From: Rhodospirillaceae bacterium
GTDB taxonomy: Bacteria > Pseudomonadota > Alphaproteobacteria > GCA-2731375
Assembly (NCBI GenBank): GCA_018701215.1
Contig: JABIWH010000040.1
Coordinates: 43,268 to 107,267, forward strand
Length of the DNA stretch: 64,000 nt
Direction: 5' to 3'
Part shown: one piece after another, positions 35,934-45,621 of the stretch
How positions within the stretch are numbered: position 1 is the stretch's first letter
Layout of the letters: each line of letters opens with the position of its first letter
Notes under the pieces: model-generated
Told to the model about the DNA's origin: nothing
Databases searched by the model: none
Seen by the model: the letters and a program-made list of their open reading frames with translations, nothing else
Translations under genes and position numbers: made by a program

Positions 35934-36683
35934 CTAACGAAACATTTGACCGCCGTTTATGTGCATCACCTGACCGGTCATCTGAAGGGCTTCGTTTGAG
36001 CCGAGGAAAACCGCTGCATCGGCGATTTCCTCTGGTTGGATAATTCGGCCCAGGGGTAGTTTCGCTGCGGTCGCGGCGATTTCGGCCTCGCTGTTGCCGT
36101 CTCGGGGTTGCGCCGTGTCCGTGAGGCCGGGCGCGATGGCGTTGACCCGGATATCGTCGCTCGCCAAGGCCATGGCCAACGCGCGGGTCATGGCGATGAC
36201 CCCGCCTTTACTGGCGGCGTAATGGACGCCGAGGGGCGGGCCGCTATAGGCGGCGACGGAGGCTATGTTAATAATGGCGCCACCCTGTCCGGCCGCGATC
36301 ATCCGCCGGGCAGCGGACTGGGCGCAAAAGAACCCGGCTTTCAGATTAATATTGTGGACGCTGTCCCAATCCGCCTCCGTCATCGCAAGAAAATCAACCC
36401 GTGGAAAGATACCGGCATTATTGACCAGGATATTAATGCCGCCATATGCATCGGCGGCGGCCATCATCCGTTCGATGTTGGCTGGCGCGGCAACGTTGCC
36501 CGCCACGGCGGTGGCCTGGCCACCGGCCTCGACAATGCTCCCGACCGCCTTGTCGGCGGCAGCCTGATCATCGAGATAGTTAATCACTACGGCCGCTCCT
36601 TCCCCGGCGAAGGCCATGGCGATCGCCATACCAATGCCTTGTTGGGCACCGGTAACCACGGCGACTTTATCCCGCAAACGCAT
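35934..36683 (-). CDS. Short-chain dehydrogenase/reductase
   Basis: About 249 residues. The nucleotide-binding TGAQQGIGMAIAMAFAGEG (TGxxxGxG), the NNAGIFPR segment and the active-site Ser with the YAASKGG Tyr/Lys mark a classical SDR. The substrate is unknown; the family includes 3-oxoacyl-ACP reductase and sugar or alcohol dehydrogenases. I chose the ATG at 36683 (MRLRDKVAVV), preceded by GAGG 6 bases upstream; an ATG at 36695 and another at 36713 are in frame too. It lies 53 bases after the amidase on the same strand and is likely part of the same operon. Confidence 0.87.
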   Translation of the reverse strand: MRLRDKVAVVTGAQQGIGMAIAMAFAGEGAAVVINYLDDQAAADKAVGSIVEAGGQATAVAGNVAAPANIERMMAAADAYGGINILVNNAGIFPRVDFLAMTEADWDSVHNINLKAGFFCAQSAARRMIAAGQGGAIINIASVAAYSGPPLGVHYAASKGGVIAMTRALAMALASDDIRVNAIAPGLTDTAQPRDGNSEAEIAATAAKLPLGRIIQPEEIADAAVFLGSNEALQMTGQVMHINGGQMFR

Positions 36684-36736
36684 GTGTTGCCTCATATCTG
36701 TTCTCTCCACCATGGCAGCATCCCGAAGCGCTCTGC

Positions 36737-38227
36737 TCAGGGCAGAAAATTCCGCGCCGCTCCCGGGACAATGCGGGCCTGAACGATGTTTTCAAAAGCG
36801 TGGGCCAGGCCAATCAACGTGCCTTCGGACCATGGCCCCGCGAAGAATGAAATTCCCACCGGCAGTCCGCTGACATTGCCCATCGGCACGGTGACGCTGG
36901 CATAGCCGGCAACCGCCGCCAGGCAGGCACTGCCGCCTGGATTGTTGTCGCCATTGACCCAATCGATAGCCCAGGCAGCACTCGCCGTTGGTGCGATCAG
37001 CGCATGCAGACCGTGTTCGTGCATGACCCTGTCGATCCCGTCCTCGCGGGTGAGCCGATGGCAGGTGGCCAGGGCATCCAGATAGCTTCTATCTTGTAGG
37101 CCGCCCGTTGCTTCCGCCTTTATAAACAATTCCTGACCAAAATACGGCATGGTCCGCCCGGCGTGTGTTTCGTTGAACGCGATCAGATCCGCCAGGGAGC
37201 CGATCGGAGCATCGGGACCGAGACTGGCCAAATAGGCGTTCAGGCCAACCTTGAATTCGGTCAGCAAGACGATTATCTCGTGCGGACGAAGCTCGGCCCG
37301 TGGCACCAGGGACAAGCCATCGGTTAGTTTGGCGCCTCCGTCCGTGAGTGCTCGCAAGGCATCTTCGAAGACCGCATCGACCCTGTCATGGAAGCCGGTA
37401 TAGCTGCGCACAACGCCGATCCGTGCGCCGCGCAACGCCTCCCGGTCAAGGAAAGCCGTGTAATCCGCCGCCGCGCGGACGTCGGTTTCCGCGGTTGCTG
37501 GATCGCCTGGGTCGGTACCGACCATCGCGGACAATATGCAGGCCGCATCCGCAACCGTACGCGCCATCGGGCCGGCGGTGTCCTGGCTCGAAGCAATCGG
37601 GATGATACCCGCGCGGCTGACCAGGCCAACCGTGGGCTTGATGCCGACAACGGCGTTCATGGCCGAAGGTCCGACGATCGAGCCATCGGTCTCGGTCCCT
37701 ACGGCGCCGGCGCAATAACCGCGCGCCGTGGCAACGGCGGAGCCTGAGCTGGAGCCGCCAGGCGAGCGGTCCAGGGCATAGGCATTGCGCACCTGGCCGC
37801 CTCGGCTCGACCAGCCACTCGAAGGCCGGGCCGAACGAAAATTTGCCCATTCACTGAGATTGGTCTTGCCCAATACCACCGCGCCCGCATTGCGCAATCG
37901 CGCCACGACATGGCTGTCGGCAGGGGCGATCGATCCATCCAAGGCGAGAGAGCCGGCGGAGGTCATCATGGTGTCGCCGGTGTTCAGGTTATCCTTGATC
38001 AATATCGGCACACCGTGAAGCGGCCCCCGCACCCGGCCCTCGGCGCGTTCACAGTCCAAGGCATCGGCGATCATTTCGGCGTCCGGGTTGGGGAAGGCGA
38101 TTGCATTGAAGGCGCCATCGTCAGACGCGATGACCTGGCGAAAAGCTTCGACCAGATCTTTCGAGGTCATCGCGCCGGATTGCATCGATACCGCCAGCTC
38201 CTGGATCGTTGCGTCCCTAAGTTCCAT
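36737..38227 (-). CDS. Amidase-signature family hydrolase
   Basis: A 496-residue amidase. The Ser-cisSer-Lys triad is present as Lys78 (ILIKDNLNT), Ser159 in SPGGSSSGSAVA and the nucleophile Ser183 in TDGSIVGPSAM. It should hydrolyse carbon-nitrogen bonds, releasing ammonia or an amine from an aliphatic or aromatic amide; substrate is unknown. It resembles AtzF/6-aminohexanoate-type amidases more than GatA by context, since no GatBC is nearby. AGGGAATTCC precedes the ATG at 38227. It is the first gene of the pair with the SDR, and a possible partner of the nitrile hydratase at 50-51.6 kb. Confidence 0.88.
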   Translation of the reverse strand: MELRDATIQELAVSMQSGAMTSKDLVEAFRQVIASDDGAFNAIAFPNPDAEMIADALDCERAEGRVRGPLHGVPILIKDNLNTGDTMMTSAGSLALDGSIAPADSHVVARLRNAGAVVLGKTNLSEWANFRSARPSSGWSSRGGQVRNAYALDRSPGGSSSGSAVATARGYCAGAVGTETDGSIVGPSAMNAVVGIKPTVGLVSRAGIIPIASSQDTAGPMARTVADAACILSAMVGTDPGDPATAETDVRAAADYTAFLDREALRGARIGVVRSYTGFHDRVDAVFEDALRALTDGGAKLTDGLSLVPRAELRPHEIIVLLTEFKVGLNAYLASLGPDAPIGSLADLIAFNETHAGRTMPYFGQELFIKAEATGGLQDRSYLDALATCHRLTREDGIDRVMHEHGLHALIAPTASAAWAIDWVNGDNNPGGSACLAAVAGYASVTVPMGNVSGLPVGISFFAGPWSEGTLIGLAHAFENIVQARIVPGAARNFLP

Positions 38228-38713
38228 GGAATTCCCTCATGTCTGAAAGCTTAACGATAATCGTCTGGGGAAGCCATCAAGGCAAGGCATGCTCCGAATG
38301 TCACTTATAAGCTATTGTCCGCTTCGCCCGAACGCGCATACCTCCGGCAGCGAACCTTTCGCTACATCATCGCCAAGACCTCATTTTGCATTGCAAGCTT
38401 TGGAGGACATTAGATTTTCCAGAATATGTCGAATTGATCGGAAGGTTTGCCCCTAGGAAACTGCGGATTTCAGCGGCAATCTAAAGAATTGAAACTATCC
38501 ATAGGTTTTGCGATGGGCATGTCCGCAATAGCCCTGGCAGTGACCGTAGCGATAGCGATCACTACCGGGTAGAAAATGTCCCCAAGGAGTCATTACCAAC
38601 ATTAAGGTTTCGTCGCACTGATGGTTCCAATCGTCGTGGATGAAACGATTTCGGTGTGACAGTATGAATCATAGGATTCTTGGCACACGGTTTCGGTTAG
38701 GGGGAGTTCCGAA
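38228..38713. other. Intergenic region without a supported gene
   Basis: About 485 bases with no supported gene. The only frames are short, including a 27-codon hydrophobic one near 38490-38572 (start TTG, MKLSIGFAM, then ALAVTVAIAITTG). It may be chance. Confidence 0.4.
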
Positions 38714-39130
38714 TTGTTTCTGTTAGATGGTTTCCGCATGATTTTCGATATTGGTCGTGTCAGCCAGAGGGTTAATATTTGGGGTGGAAGTCTGAATATT
38801 CCGCAATTTATAGGCAGTCTGATTTTCATTACATATATCGAAGGACAATTGGTTTTGGTCACGGTCATTTTTACGCTCATCGTGGCGGGTCAAATTCACA
38901 AGAGATCGCCTTTTTCTCGTCTCATTGGTTTGTGCCATATCCCGTGGCTGCCGCTACTGCCATGGCTCGTTTATCGAATAATGAATTTTCCGCATCCAAT
39001 TTGGCTTGAAGTCTGGCTCTATTATACTGCTGGCGCGATTGCGATCAGTTTGATGTTCGACACTCGGGATATCTATCTATATTCCAAAGGGCAAACGACA
39101 TTCGCCTGGGCAAGCCGGGACGGCGAATGA
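38714..39130 (+). CDS. Small polytopic membrane protein of unknown function
   Basis: A 138-residue hydrophobic protein with a TTG start at 38714, preceded by GGGGGAG 7 bases upstream, which supports the call. Three or four helices are visible (IPQFIGSLIFITYIEG, LVLVTVIFTLIVAG, LPLLPWLVYRIM, YYTAGAIAISLMF). No functional motif is recognised. It is followed by a repeat copy and then the RND pump genes. Codon use looks normal apart from a lower GC than neighbours. Confidence 0.65.
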   Translation: MFLLDGFRMIFDIGRVSQRVNIWGGSLNIPQFIGSLIFITYIEGQLVLVTVIFTLIVAGQIHKRSPFSRLIGLCHIPWLPLLPWLVYRIMNFPHPIWLEVWLYYTAGAIAISLMFDTRDIYLYSKGQTTFAWASRDGE

Positions 39131-39210
39131 CGCCGGGCGAAATGGAGTCAGTCGGCGAAGAATCGCAATGTCCGTACAGCCCTGGCTTAATTTCGCGCGG
39201 CATGGCCGGA

Positions 39211-39320
39211 TGGCTTCTGTTGGCACTTCTCGAGTATCCCCTCCGCTCTCAGTTATGACTGGACTTCCGACGAAAGCGGAAGTTTCAGAGCGGTCGAAAG
39301 CATTACTCATGAGTGCTGCC
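39211..39320. repeat. Dispersed intergenic repeat copy 3
   Basis: About 110 bases closely resembling the copy at 47582-47698 along their length: both contain GGCACTTCTCGAG, CCGCTCTCAG, CTGGACT/CCGGACT and GCGGAAGTT in the same order and spacing. It can be read as a chance short ORF on either strand. Confidence 0.65.
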
Positions 39321-39372
39321 GATACGCGATTGCCGCAACACACCGGGCCAGGCTGATATATTAATATCCAAC

Positions 39373-39495
39373 ATGACGAGTTGGGCGCAGGCAACAACAA
39401 TGGCTCTGCTGTTGATGACCTTCTTGCTGATTGCAGAACTTGGAACATCGGTTCACATTGGCTCTTATGATGCTGTAACCAAAAGTGAGCTGTAG
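39373..39495 (+). CDS. Short single-helix peptide ORF (40 aa)
   Basis: ATG at 39373 opens MTSWAQATTMALLLMTFLL, then AELGTSVHIGSYDAV, with one hydrophobic helix. It ends 22 bases before the membrane-fusion-protein start, so it could be a small leader or accessory protein of the pump. No Shine-Dalgarno is convincing, so it may be spurious. Confidence 0.3.
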   Translation: MTSWAQATTMALLLMTFLLIAELGTSVHIGSYDAVTKSEL

Positions 39496-39517
39496 GTCGA
39501 TTCACGAGGGCGAGCTA

Positions 39518-40879
39518 TTGATAAAGAGATTGCTGTTTATTCCACCGATACTCATCGGCCTTGCCGTTTTTTATTATATGGCCAGCGGGCGTCAGTCGCC
39601 TGAACGCAAACCGCCAGAGGAACAGGTCCGCGCAGCCAGGGTGATTGTTGCCGAAGCTGTCAGGCTGGTCCCACGCGTCACAGGTTTCGGCAGTGTCTAT
39701 CCCGGTACCGTATGGAGCGCGATAGCCCAAGTCGGTGGCGAAGTCATCCATGTGCATCCTGATCTTAAGAAAGGCGCGATCCTTGCCGGGGGTACCGAGA
39801 TCGTGCGCATTTCGCCGGCTGATTTTCTGCTGGCGATTAGCCAGGCACAGGCCAATATCCGGTCGGCGGAGGCGAAATTGGCCGAACTGAACGTGTCGGA
39901 GGTCAACACAGGCGATCTATTGAAGATCGAAAAACGCGCCCTGAAATTGCGGCAGGATCAGCTTTTGCGGAAGCAAAATCTGTTTAAACGCGGCACCGTG
40001 GCCCAATCAGCACTTGAACTTGAACAGCGCGAAACCCTGGCGCAAAACAAGAAGGTCCAGGATCTTGTAAACACCCTGCGCCTTTTGCCGACCCAGCGCG
40101 CGGTGCAGCGGGAGCAGATCGCGGTCTACCAGGCACAATGGGAATCGGCGAAACTCGATCTTGCCCGTACCCGTATTGTACTGCCGTTTGATGCACGGAT
40201 CGCCGAGGTGAATGTGGAGGCCCGGCAATTCGTCCAGGCAGGCGGCATGTTGGTGACCGCCGACAGCCTGGATGTGGCCGAAGTCGAAGCGCAAATTCCG
40301 ATTTCCCAATTCCGCGCCATGATTCTCGCCAGCACCGACAGTAGCACTTCCATTGGCATCAACGCAGAGTCCATGTCGCGGCTGCTTCACGACGTTGGCT
40401 TTGAGGCGACCGTCCGCCTGCGCACCGGCAATGACGTTGTTGAATGGCCGGCCCGCTTTGCCCGCATCAGCGACACCGTCGATCCCAAGACCCGCACCAT
40501 CGGCGCCATTGTCGCCGTCGATGGCGCCTATGCAAAGGCCGCGCCCGGAAAGCGCCCGCCACTGGCCAAGGGTATGTTCGTCGAGATCGAAATCCGAACT
40601 CACGCCAAATACGACCGCATCGTGGTGCCACGGGCAGCTTTCCATGACGGCGCGCTTTATGTGGCAAACCCGCAAAGTCGCCTCGACATCCGGCCGGTAA
40701 CGGTTGGCTTGGTCCAAGGGGATCTTGCCGCCATTGACAATGGCGTCCAGGCCGGCGAACAGATCGTCGTCTCCGACCTCTCGCCGGCCATATCCGGCAT
40801 GCTGCTGGCGCCGCAAACCGATGAACAGTTGCAGGTTCGGCTCAAGGCGGAAGCCGCGGGCGGGGCGCCACGGCGATGA
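39518..40879 (+). CDS. RND efflux membrane-fusion protein (HlyD/AcrA family)
   Basis: About 453 residues. I start it at the TTG at 39518 (LIKRLLFIPPILIG), the first codon of a signal-anchor helix; a GTG 11 codons earlier (39485) is also possible. It has an N-terminal membrane helix, a lipoyl/barrel-sandwich portion (GQVIHVHP-like in VGGEVIHVHPDLKKG), an alpha-hairpin coiled coil about residues 100-220 rich in Gln/Glu/Lys, and beta-barrel domains after that. It bridges an inner-membrane RND pump to an outer-membrane channel. It is translated together with the pump (stop overlaps ATG by 4 bases). No outer-membrane factor gene is in the window. Confidence 0.88.
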   Translation: MIKRLLFIPPILIGLAVFYYMASGRQSPERKPPEEQVRAARVIVAEAVRLVPRVTGFGSVYPGTVWSAIAQVGGEVIHVHPDLKKGAILAGGTEIVRISPADFLLAISQAQANIRSAEAKLAELNVSEVNTGDLLKIEKRALKLRQDQLLRKQNLFKRGTVAQSALELEQRETLAQNKKVQDLVNTLRLLPTQRAVQREQIAVYQAQWESAKLDLARTRIVLPFDARIAEVNVEARQFVQAGGMLVTADSLDVAEVEAQIPISQFRAMILASTDSSTSIGINAESMSRLLHDVGFEATVRLRTGNDVVEWPARFARISDTVDPKTRTIGAIVAVDGAYAKAAPGKRPPLAKGMFVEIEIRTHAKYDRIVVPRAAFHDGALYVANPQSRLDIRPVTVGLVQGDLAAIDNGVQAGEQIVVSDLSPAISGMLLAPQTDEQLQVRLKAEAAGGAPRR

Positions 40880-43800
40880 TCCGCTATTTCGCCGGCCACC
40901 CCACCGCGGCGAACCTGGTCATGGCCGCCTTTATTGTCTGTGGTCTGGTTGCCGCTCCGACACTGCTGCGGGAGACCTTTCCACGGATCCAGCCGAACAA
41001 AGTGGAAATCAGTGTCCTCAATCCCGGCGCCAGCGCCGAGGATGTGGAGGAGGCCATATGTCAACGTATCGAGGACGCCATTGATGCCATTGACAATGTC
41101 GCAGAGGTGACGTGCGAAGCGCGCGAAGGCCTGGCCCGCGCCGTTGTCGAGATGGTCGAAGGCGCCGCTTTCGACCGCTTTACAACCGATTTACGCAGCG
41201 AGATCGACGCCATAACCGAGTTTCCCGAGCAAGCGGAAGATCCGGTGATCAAGGAACTTGGCCGCACCGACTTCGTCGCTTCCGTGGCCCTGACCGGTGC
41301 GGCGCGCAAGCCCGACCTGAAAGCCTACGCCGAAGAGCTGAAGGACCGCATGCTGCGTTTCGGCGGCATTCCCAAGGTTGATATCAAAGGCTTCTCGGAC
41401 CATCAGATCCGCATCGAGCTACCCGATTGGGCGATCCGGCAATATGGTACCTCCATTTCCGATGTCGCCCGTGCGATCCAACGGCAAAGTTTCGACCTGC
41501 CCGCCGGCAGCATTCAAACCAGGGATCAGGATGTGCTGATCCGTTTTTCCGATGAGCGCAAGACGCCAAGTGCCTTTGAAGACGTCGTTGTTATTGCCGG
41601 CACGGGCGGCGGCCAGGTCCGCCTCGGCGATATTGCCAGGATCACCGATCGCTTCGACCTTGATGAAGCTAAGGTGCTGTTCAACGGCAAGCCGGCGGCC
41701 ATCCTGGATATCACCAAGACGGAAACCGAAGATACCCTCGCCGTCATTGATGCCCTCAACGCCTTCCTTGAAACGGAACGGCAGATTGCACCACCCGGCA
41801 TGGAGATGGTTATCACCAACGATATTTCCTCCATCGTGCGAGACCGGTTGCAACTGTTGCTGAACAACGGCGCGATGGGACTTGGGCTGGTGGCGTTGGT
41901 TTTGTGGCTGGTTTTCGGTTTTCGCTATGCCATTTGGGTCGCCGCCGGCCTGCCGATCTCGTTTCTCGGTGCCACGGCGTTGATGGTCGCGGCCGGTTAC
42001 ACCATCAACATGCTGACCATGGTCGGACTGCTGATTGTCATTGGCTTGTTGATGGACGATGCCATCGTCATCGCGGAAAATGTCGCCAGCAAACGCAGTC
42101 AGGGAAAAACGCCGCTTGAAGCTGTCATTGAGGGCGCGCAACAGGTCCTGCCCAGCGTGTTTGCCTCCTTTGCGACGACGGTGTGCATTTTCGGTTCCCT
42201 GGCGTTCCTGCAAGGCGATATGGGTCAGATTTTGCGCGTTGTGCCGATCGTCATGCTATTTGTTCTCGTGATCTCGTTGGTTGAGGCGTTTCTGATCCTG
42301 CCGCATCATTTGGCCCACGCGCTGGAAAAGGCCGAGGCAAAGCCATCCCGGATACAAATCTTGATGGACCACGGCATCGAATGGCTGGCCCACCGCCTGG
42401 TCGAGCCCATCGCCACGGCCGCCGTACAATGGCGTTATCTGACGGCGGGAATAGCGGTTGGTCTATTGCTGTTGGCGGTAAGCACTATCGTGGGCGGCGT
42501 GCTGAAATTTTCCGCTTTCCCTGAACTCGACGGCAATGTCATGGAGGCCAGGATCCTACTGCCCCAGGGAACGCCGTTGCAGCGCACCGAACATGTCGTG
42601 GCGCGCATTACCGCTGCCCTTGACCGGGTCAATAAAAGCTTGAGCCCAGCGCAACCCGGCGGCCAGCCTTTGGTGCAAAAGGTGGCGACGAAATTTAACG
42701 AGAATGCCTCGGCGAACGAAACCGGGGCTCATGTCGCCACGATCACCGCAGATTTGCTGGATTCAGAATCCAGGACCAGCCGCATTGATGATGTCATCGC
42801 CTTGTGGCGCGGTGAGACCGGTGCGTTGGCGGATGTTATTACCGTCAAATTTGCCGAATCCACGGTTGGCCCGGCGGGCCTGGCGATTGATATTCGTCTC
42901 GGCGGCGATGATCTAAGCGAACTCAAACTGGCCGCACTGGACCTAAGGAATTGGCTGAATGGATACCGCGGTACATCCAATCTGACGGACGACCTGCGCC
43001 CCGGCAAACCGGAATTGAAGATCAAGCTTAAAGATGGCGCATCCACCTTGGGCATCGATGCCCGCCAGATTGCCGACCAGCTGCGCTCGGCGTTTTTCGG
43101 TACCACGGTGAGTGAAATTCAACGCGGCGCCGAGGCTTATGAAATCGATGTCAGGATCGATCCCCGCAACAAGAACAGCTTGTCCTATTTAGATAATTTC
43201 ACCATTTCACAATCCGATGGCAGCCTGGTTCCGCTCACCGCGGTCGCTGATATCGAACTCGGGCGGGGCTATGCCCGTATCAACCGGATCAACGGCCAAC
43301 GCACGGTGATGGTGCAGGGCGATGTCGATGTCGCCGTTGCCAACGCCAACGAGATTCTCGGCGATACCGCCAAGAATTTCTTTCCGGAGTTCGCGCGGCG
43401 CCATCCAGGCGTTTCGGTCTCGCTACAAGGCCAGAACAAAGAGGCCCAGACCACACAGCGCTCCATGCTCAGTGGCTTCATTCTCGGCCTGATCGGGGTG
43501 TATCTGCTGTTGAGTTTTCAGTTCAAAAGCTATCTCGAACCCTTGGTGGTGATGGTCATCATCCCCTTTGCCCTGGTTGGCGCCATCGCCGGGCACATTT
43601 TGCTGGGCCTGGATTTCACCATGCCCAGCATGCTTGGCTTCGTGGCCCTGGCCGGCGTGGTGGTCAACGATTCCATTCTATTGATCAATTTCATCAAGCA
43701 TTATCACGGCGATACCAAATCAGTCGCCGAGGCGGCACCGCGGGCCAGCCGCGCACGGTTCCGCGCCATATTGCTAACCTCGCTGACCACCATCGTCGGC

Positions 43801-43962
43801 CTCTTGCCGCTGCTATCAGAGACCAGCCTACAGGCGCAGATCCTGATCCCCCTGGTTACCAGTCTGGCATTCGGACTAATAGCCACGACCATCCTCGTGC
43901 TGTTTCTGGTGCCTGCGATTTACTCAATTCTGGATGATTTTGGCCTGGCCAATATTGATTGA
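40876..43962 (+). CDS. RND superfamily efflux permease (AcrB-type)
   Basis: A 1028-residue inner-membrane pump with the RND layout: a short N-terminal helix, two large periplasmic loops and about 12 helices in two sets. TM4 carries the proton-relay pair in GLLIVIGLLMDDAIVIAENV (Asp-Asp), and the second half has GVVVNDSILLINFIK and FLVPAIYSI at the end. It probably exports drugs, dyes, bile-like compounds or fatty acids; specificity is unknown. The ATG overlaps the stop of the fusion protein (ATGA). The gene stops at 43962, 36 bases before a perfect 25-bp inverted repeat. Confidence 0.92.
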   Translation: MIRYFAGHPTAANLVMAAFIVCGLVAAPTLLRETFPRIQPNKVEISVLNPGASAEDVEEAICQRIEDAIDAIDNVAEVTCEAREGLARAVVEMVEGAAFDRFTTDLRSEIDAITEFPEQAEDPVIKELGRTDFVASVALTGAARKPDLKAYAEELKDRMLRFGGIPKVDIKGFSDHQIRIELPDWAIRQYGTSISDVARAIQRQSFDLPAGSIQTRDQDVLIRFSDERKTPSAFEDVVVIAGTGGGQVRLGDIARITDRFDLDEAKVLFNGKPAAILDITKTETEDTLAVIDALNAFLETERQIAPPGMEMVITNDISSIVRDRLQLLLNNGAMGLGLVALVLWLVFGFRYAIWVAAGLPISFLGATALMVAAGYTINMLTMVGLLIVIGLLMDDAIVIAENVASKRSQGKTPLEAVIEGAQQVLPSVFASFATTVCIFGSLAFLQGDMGQILRVVPIVMLFVLVISLVEAFLILPHHLAHALEKAEAKPSRIQILMDHGIEWLAHRLVEPIATAAVQWRYLTAGIAVGLLLLAVSTIVGGVLKFSAFPELDGNVMEARILLPQGTPLQRTEHVVARITAALDRVNKSLSPAQPGGQPLVQKVATKFNENASANETGAHVATITADLLDSESRTSRIDDVIALWRGETGALADVITVKFAESTVGPAGLAIDIRLGGDDLSELKLAALDLRNWLNGYRGTSNLTDDLRPGKPELKIKLKDGASTLGIDARQIADQLRSAFFGTTVSEIQRGAEAYEIDVRIDPRNKNSLSYLDNFTISQSDGSLVPLTAVADIELGRGYARINRINGQRTVMVQGDVDVAVANANEILGDTAKNFFPEFARRHPGVSVSLQGQNKEAQTTQRSMLSGFILGLIGVYLLLSFQFKSYLEPLVVMVIIPFALVGAIAGHILLGLDFTMPSMLGFVALAGVVVNDSILLINFIKHYHGDTKSVAEAAPRASRARFRAILLTSLTTIVGLLPLLSETSLQAQILIPLVTSLAFGLIATTILVLFLVPAIYSILDDFGLANID

Positions 43963-43997
43963 CAGCATGGTTTCACCAAGGGATCAGGCCGATGGTA

Positions 43998-44075
43998 CTA
44001 CCCGCCCGCTCCGCCTGCCCGGCTAGCCATTCATGGTACCTTGTGGGTGACCGGGCAGGCGGAGCGGGCGGGTAG
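43998..44075. repeat. Perfect 25-bp inverted repeat, 28-base loop
   Basis: Arms at 43998-44022 and 44051-44075 are identical in inverted orientation, a GC-rich sequence starting CTACCCGCCCGCTCC. It lies between the convergent RND and metallo-hydrolase genes, so a bidirectional transcription stop or a REP-like mobile palindrome are both possible. The right arm has no T-run on the plus side. See findings. Confidence 0.85.
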
Positions 44076-44098
44076 GTTAATATCGAAAATGCTCTGGT

Positions 44099-45061
44099 TC
44101 AACAGCCCGAAACGCAGGCGCCGCCGCCGTTGAAGGACATGGTTCTGCCGCTCAACGGGATATGCACCGGCACTTTCACGGCATCGCGGAACACCTCGGT
44201 CCGGGTGCCCGGCCGCACCTTGCCGCCCTTGGTCGCCGGCTCGTTGGCGTGGGAGGCGATGACCGAGGCGGGCTTGATCAGTTCGTTGACCACATAGGCC
44301 GCCTCCTTTGGACCCGTGGTGTAGGTGTCGCCGATATTTATCACCGCCAACCGCGCCTTGTAAAAGCCGCGTACCACCTTGTCCTGTTCCGCCGTCATGC
44401 CCGTGTCGCCGGACAAATAGGCCACAAGGCCGTTGCTGAATTGCAGGATATAGCCAGTGGCCTGGCCAACATAGCCGCCAATGCCCGCCGCCTTCATGGC
44501 CTTGCCAAGATCGCCGCCGATCAAGGCGGGGTGCAGGCCATTACTATGCAAGGCGGGTACCGTGGAAATTTTCACGCCGCCGACCATCTTCGTGGCGCCA
44601 AAACGGGCCAGAATGGAATTCTTCGGGTTGCCGCCAAGGCTTTTTAATTTGCCGGCGAAGAACGGCGGCATCTCGCTGCCCGTGACAATCTTGGCGCCCT
44701 TGGCGAAGGCGATATTCACTGCATTGGTTTGCGGTAGCGCCACGACGGACATTTCAGGCTTGTTGCACTTGGAAGCATTGACCGCCCTGGTATGGCGGTC
44801 ACCCACATGATCAAAATGCATATGGCTGATCAGGACGGCATCAATCTTGCCCAAACGGGGATCTTGCGGTCCGGCGACCGTTCGGCCCGGATCATACAAT
44901 AAGCGTGTGCCGTCGGGATCCTCGAACACCATGGCCCGATCCAGAATACAGAATTCGCCATCCACGGCCCCAAGCGGCGTAACTTTGACGTTTGCCGCCC
45001 CCGCGGACTGAAACGTGACGCCGACCCCCAGGGCCACCAAAACTACCAGTAATCGTATCAT
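44099..45061 (-). CDS. Secreted MBL-fold metallo-hydrolase (UlaG-like)
   Basis: About 320 residues. The ATG at 45061 (GGGGAGAG upstream) opens a signal peptide, MIRLLVVLVALGVGVTF, with AGA/AN cleavage. The zinc motif HxHxDH is LISHMHFDHVGD (His80, His82, Asp84, His85). The C-terminal half has VAYLSGDTGM with the conserved Asp. It is a periplasmic metal-dependent hydrolase of the UlaG/lactamase-like group; substrate unknown. Cys-rich ends (last residues GGGACVSGC) are unusual. Convergent with the RND gene. Confidence 0.88.
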   Translation of the reverse strand: MIRLLVVLVALGVGVTFQSAGAANVKVTPLGAVDGEFCILDRAMVFEDPDGTRLLYDPGRTVAGPQDPRLGKIDAVLISHMHFDHVGDRHTRAVNASKCNKPEMSVVALPQTNAVNIAFAKGAKIVTGSEMPPFFAGKLKSLGGNPKNSILARFGATKMVGGVKISTVPALHSNGLHPALIGGDLGKAMKAAGIGGYVGQATGYILQFSNGLVAYLSGDTGMTAEQDKVVRGFYKARLAVINIGDTYTTGPKEAAYVVNELIKPASVIASHANEPATKGGKVRPGTRTEVFRDAVKVPVHIPLSGRTMSFNGGGACVSGC

Positions 45062-45365
45062 GATAATCTCTCCCCATTTGTCTTTTGATATCCGGCATTC
45101 CCCAGATGAACCCCGGTCTGCGAAAACACGGTAGTTGGCATTGCCTGCCAAGGCAACATCGAGGGCGGTGTGGGGCCGTATGGGATGGCGGCCAGTCTGC
45201 GCTTCTCACGCTGCAATGAATTGCCGCCCTTTGGCGATCATGGCAGTGCAACTGAAAGGGAAGGCTAGACAACAAGAACGTTACCCTATGGCACATCCCC
45301 GACGGATGTTGCAGTAAAGCTTCTTCCTGCTTAGCACCCGACATCGAGCACTAAGCGAGAAAAAT

Positions 45366-45420
45366 TTCATTTCCGCTTTTGACCCATCTTGAGCATGGCA
45401 GCCGAAATTTCCAATGCTTG
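45366..45420. repeat. Dispersed intergenic repeat copy 4
   Basis: Copy with CATTTCCGCTTTTGACCCA and CTTGAGCATGGCAGCC, matching the 29.9-kb copy in order. Confidence 0.5.
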
Positions 45421-45621
45421 CTTTTGCCATCAAAGGAGACATTCGGCAGCCGCCGATATCCTGCATTACAATGCAACGCCGTGTGAATGCGCGGGCTGCT
45501 CCAGTCTCCCGACCCTTCGCAGCCCATGCGGATATGCAGCTAAAGTTGGTGGAGTTGCCATAATACGATATCGTTGGTGTACGAATTTGCGGCAACGACA
45601 TGAATTTTGAGAGAGGCGATC

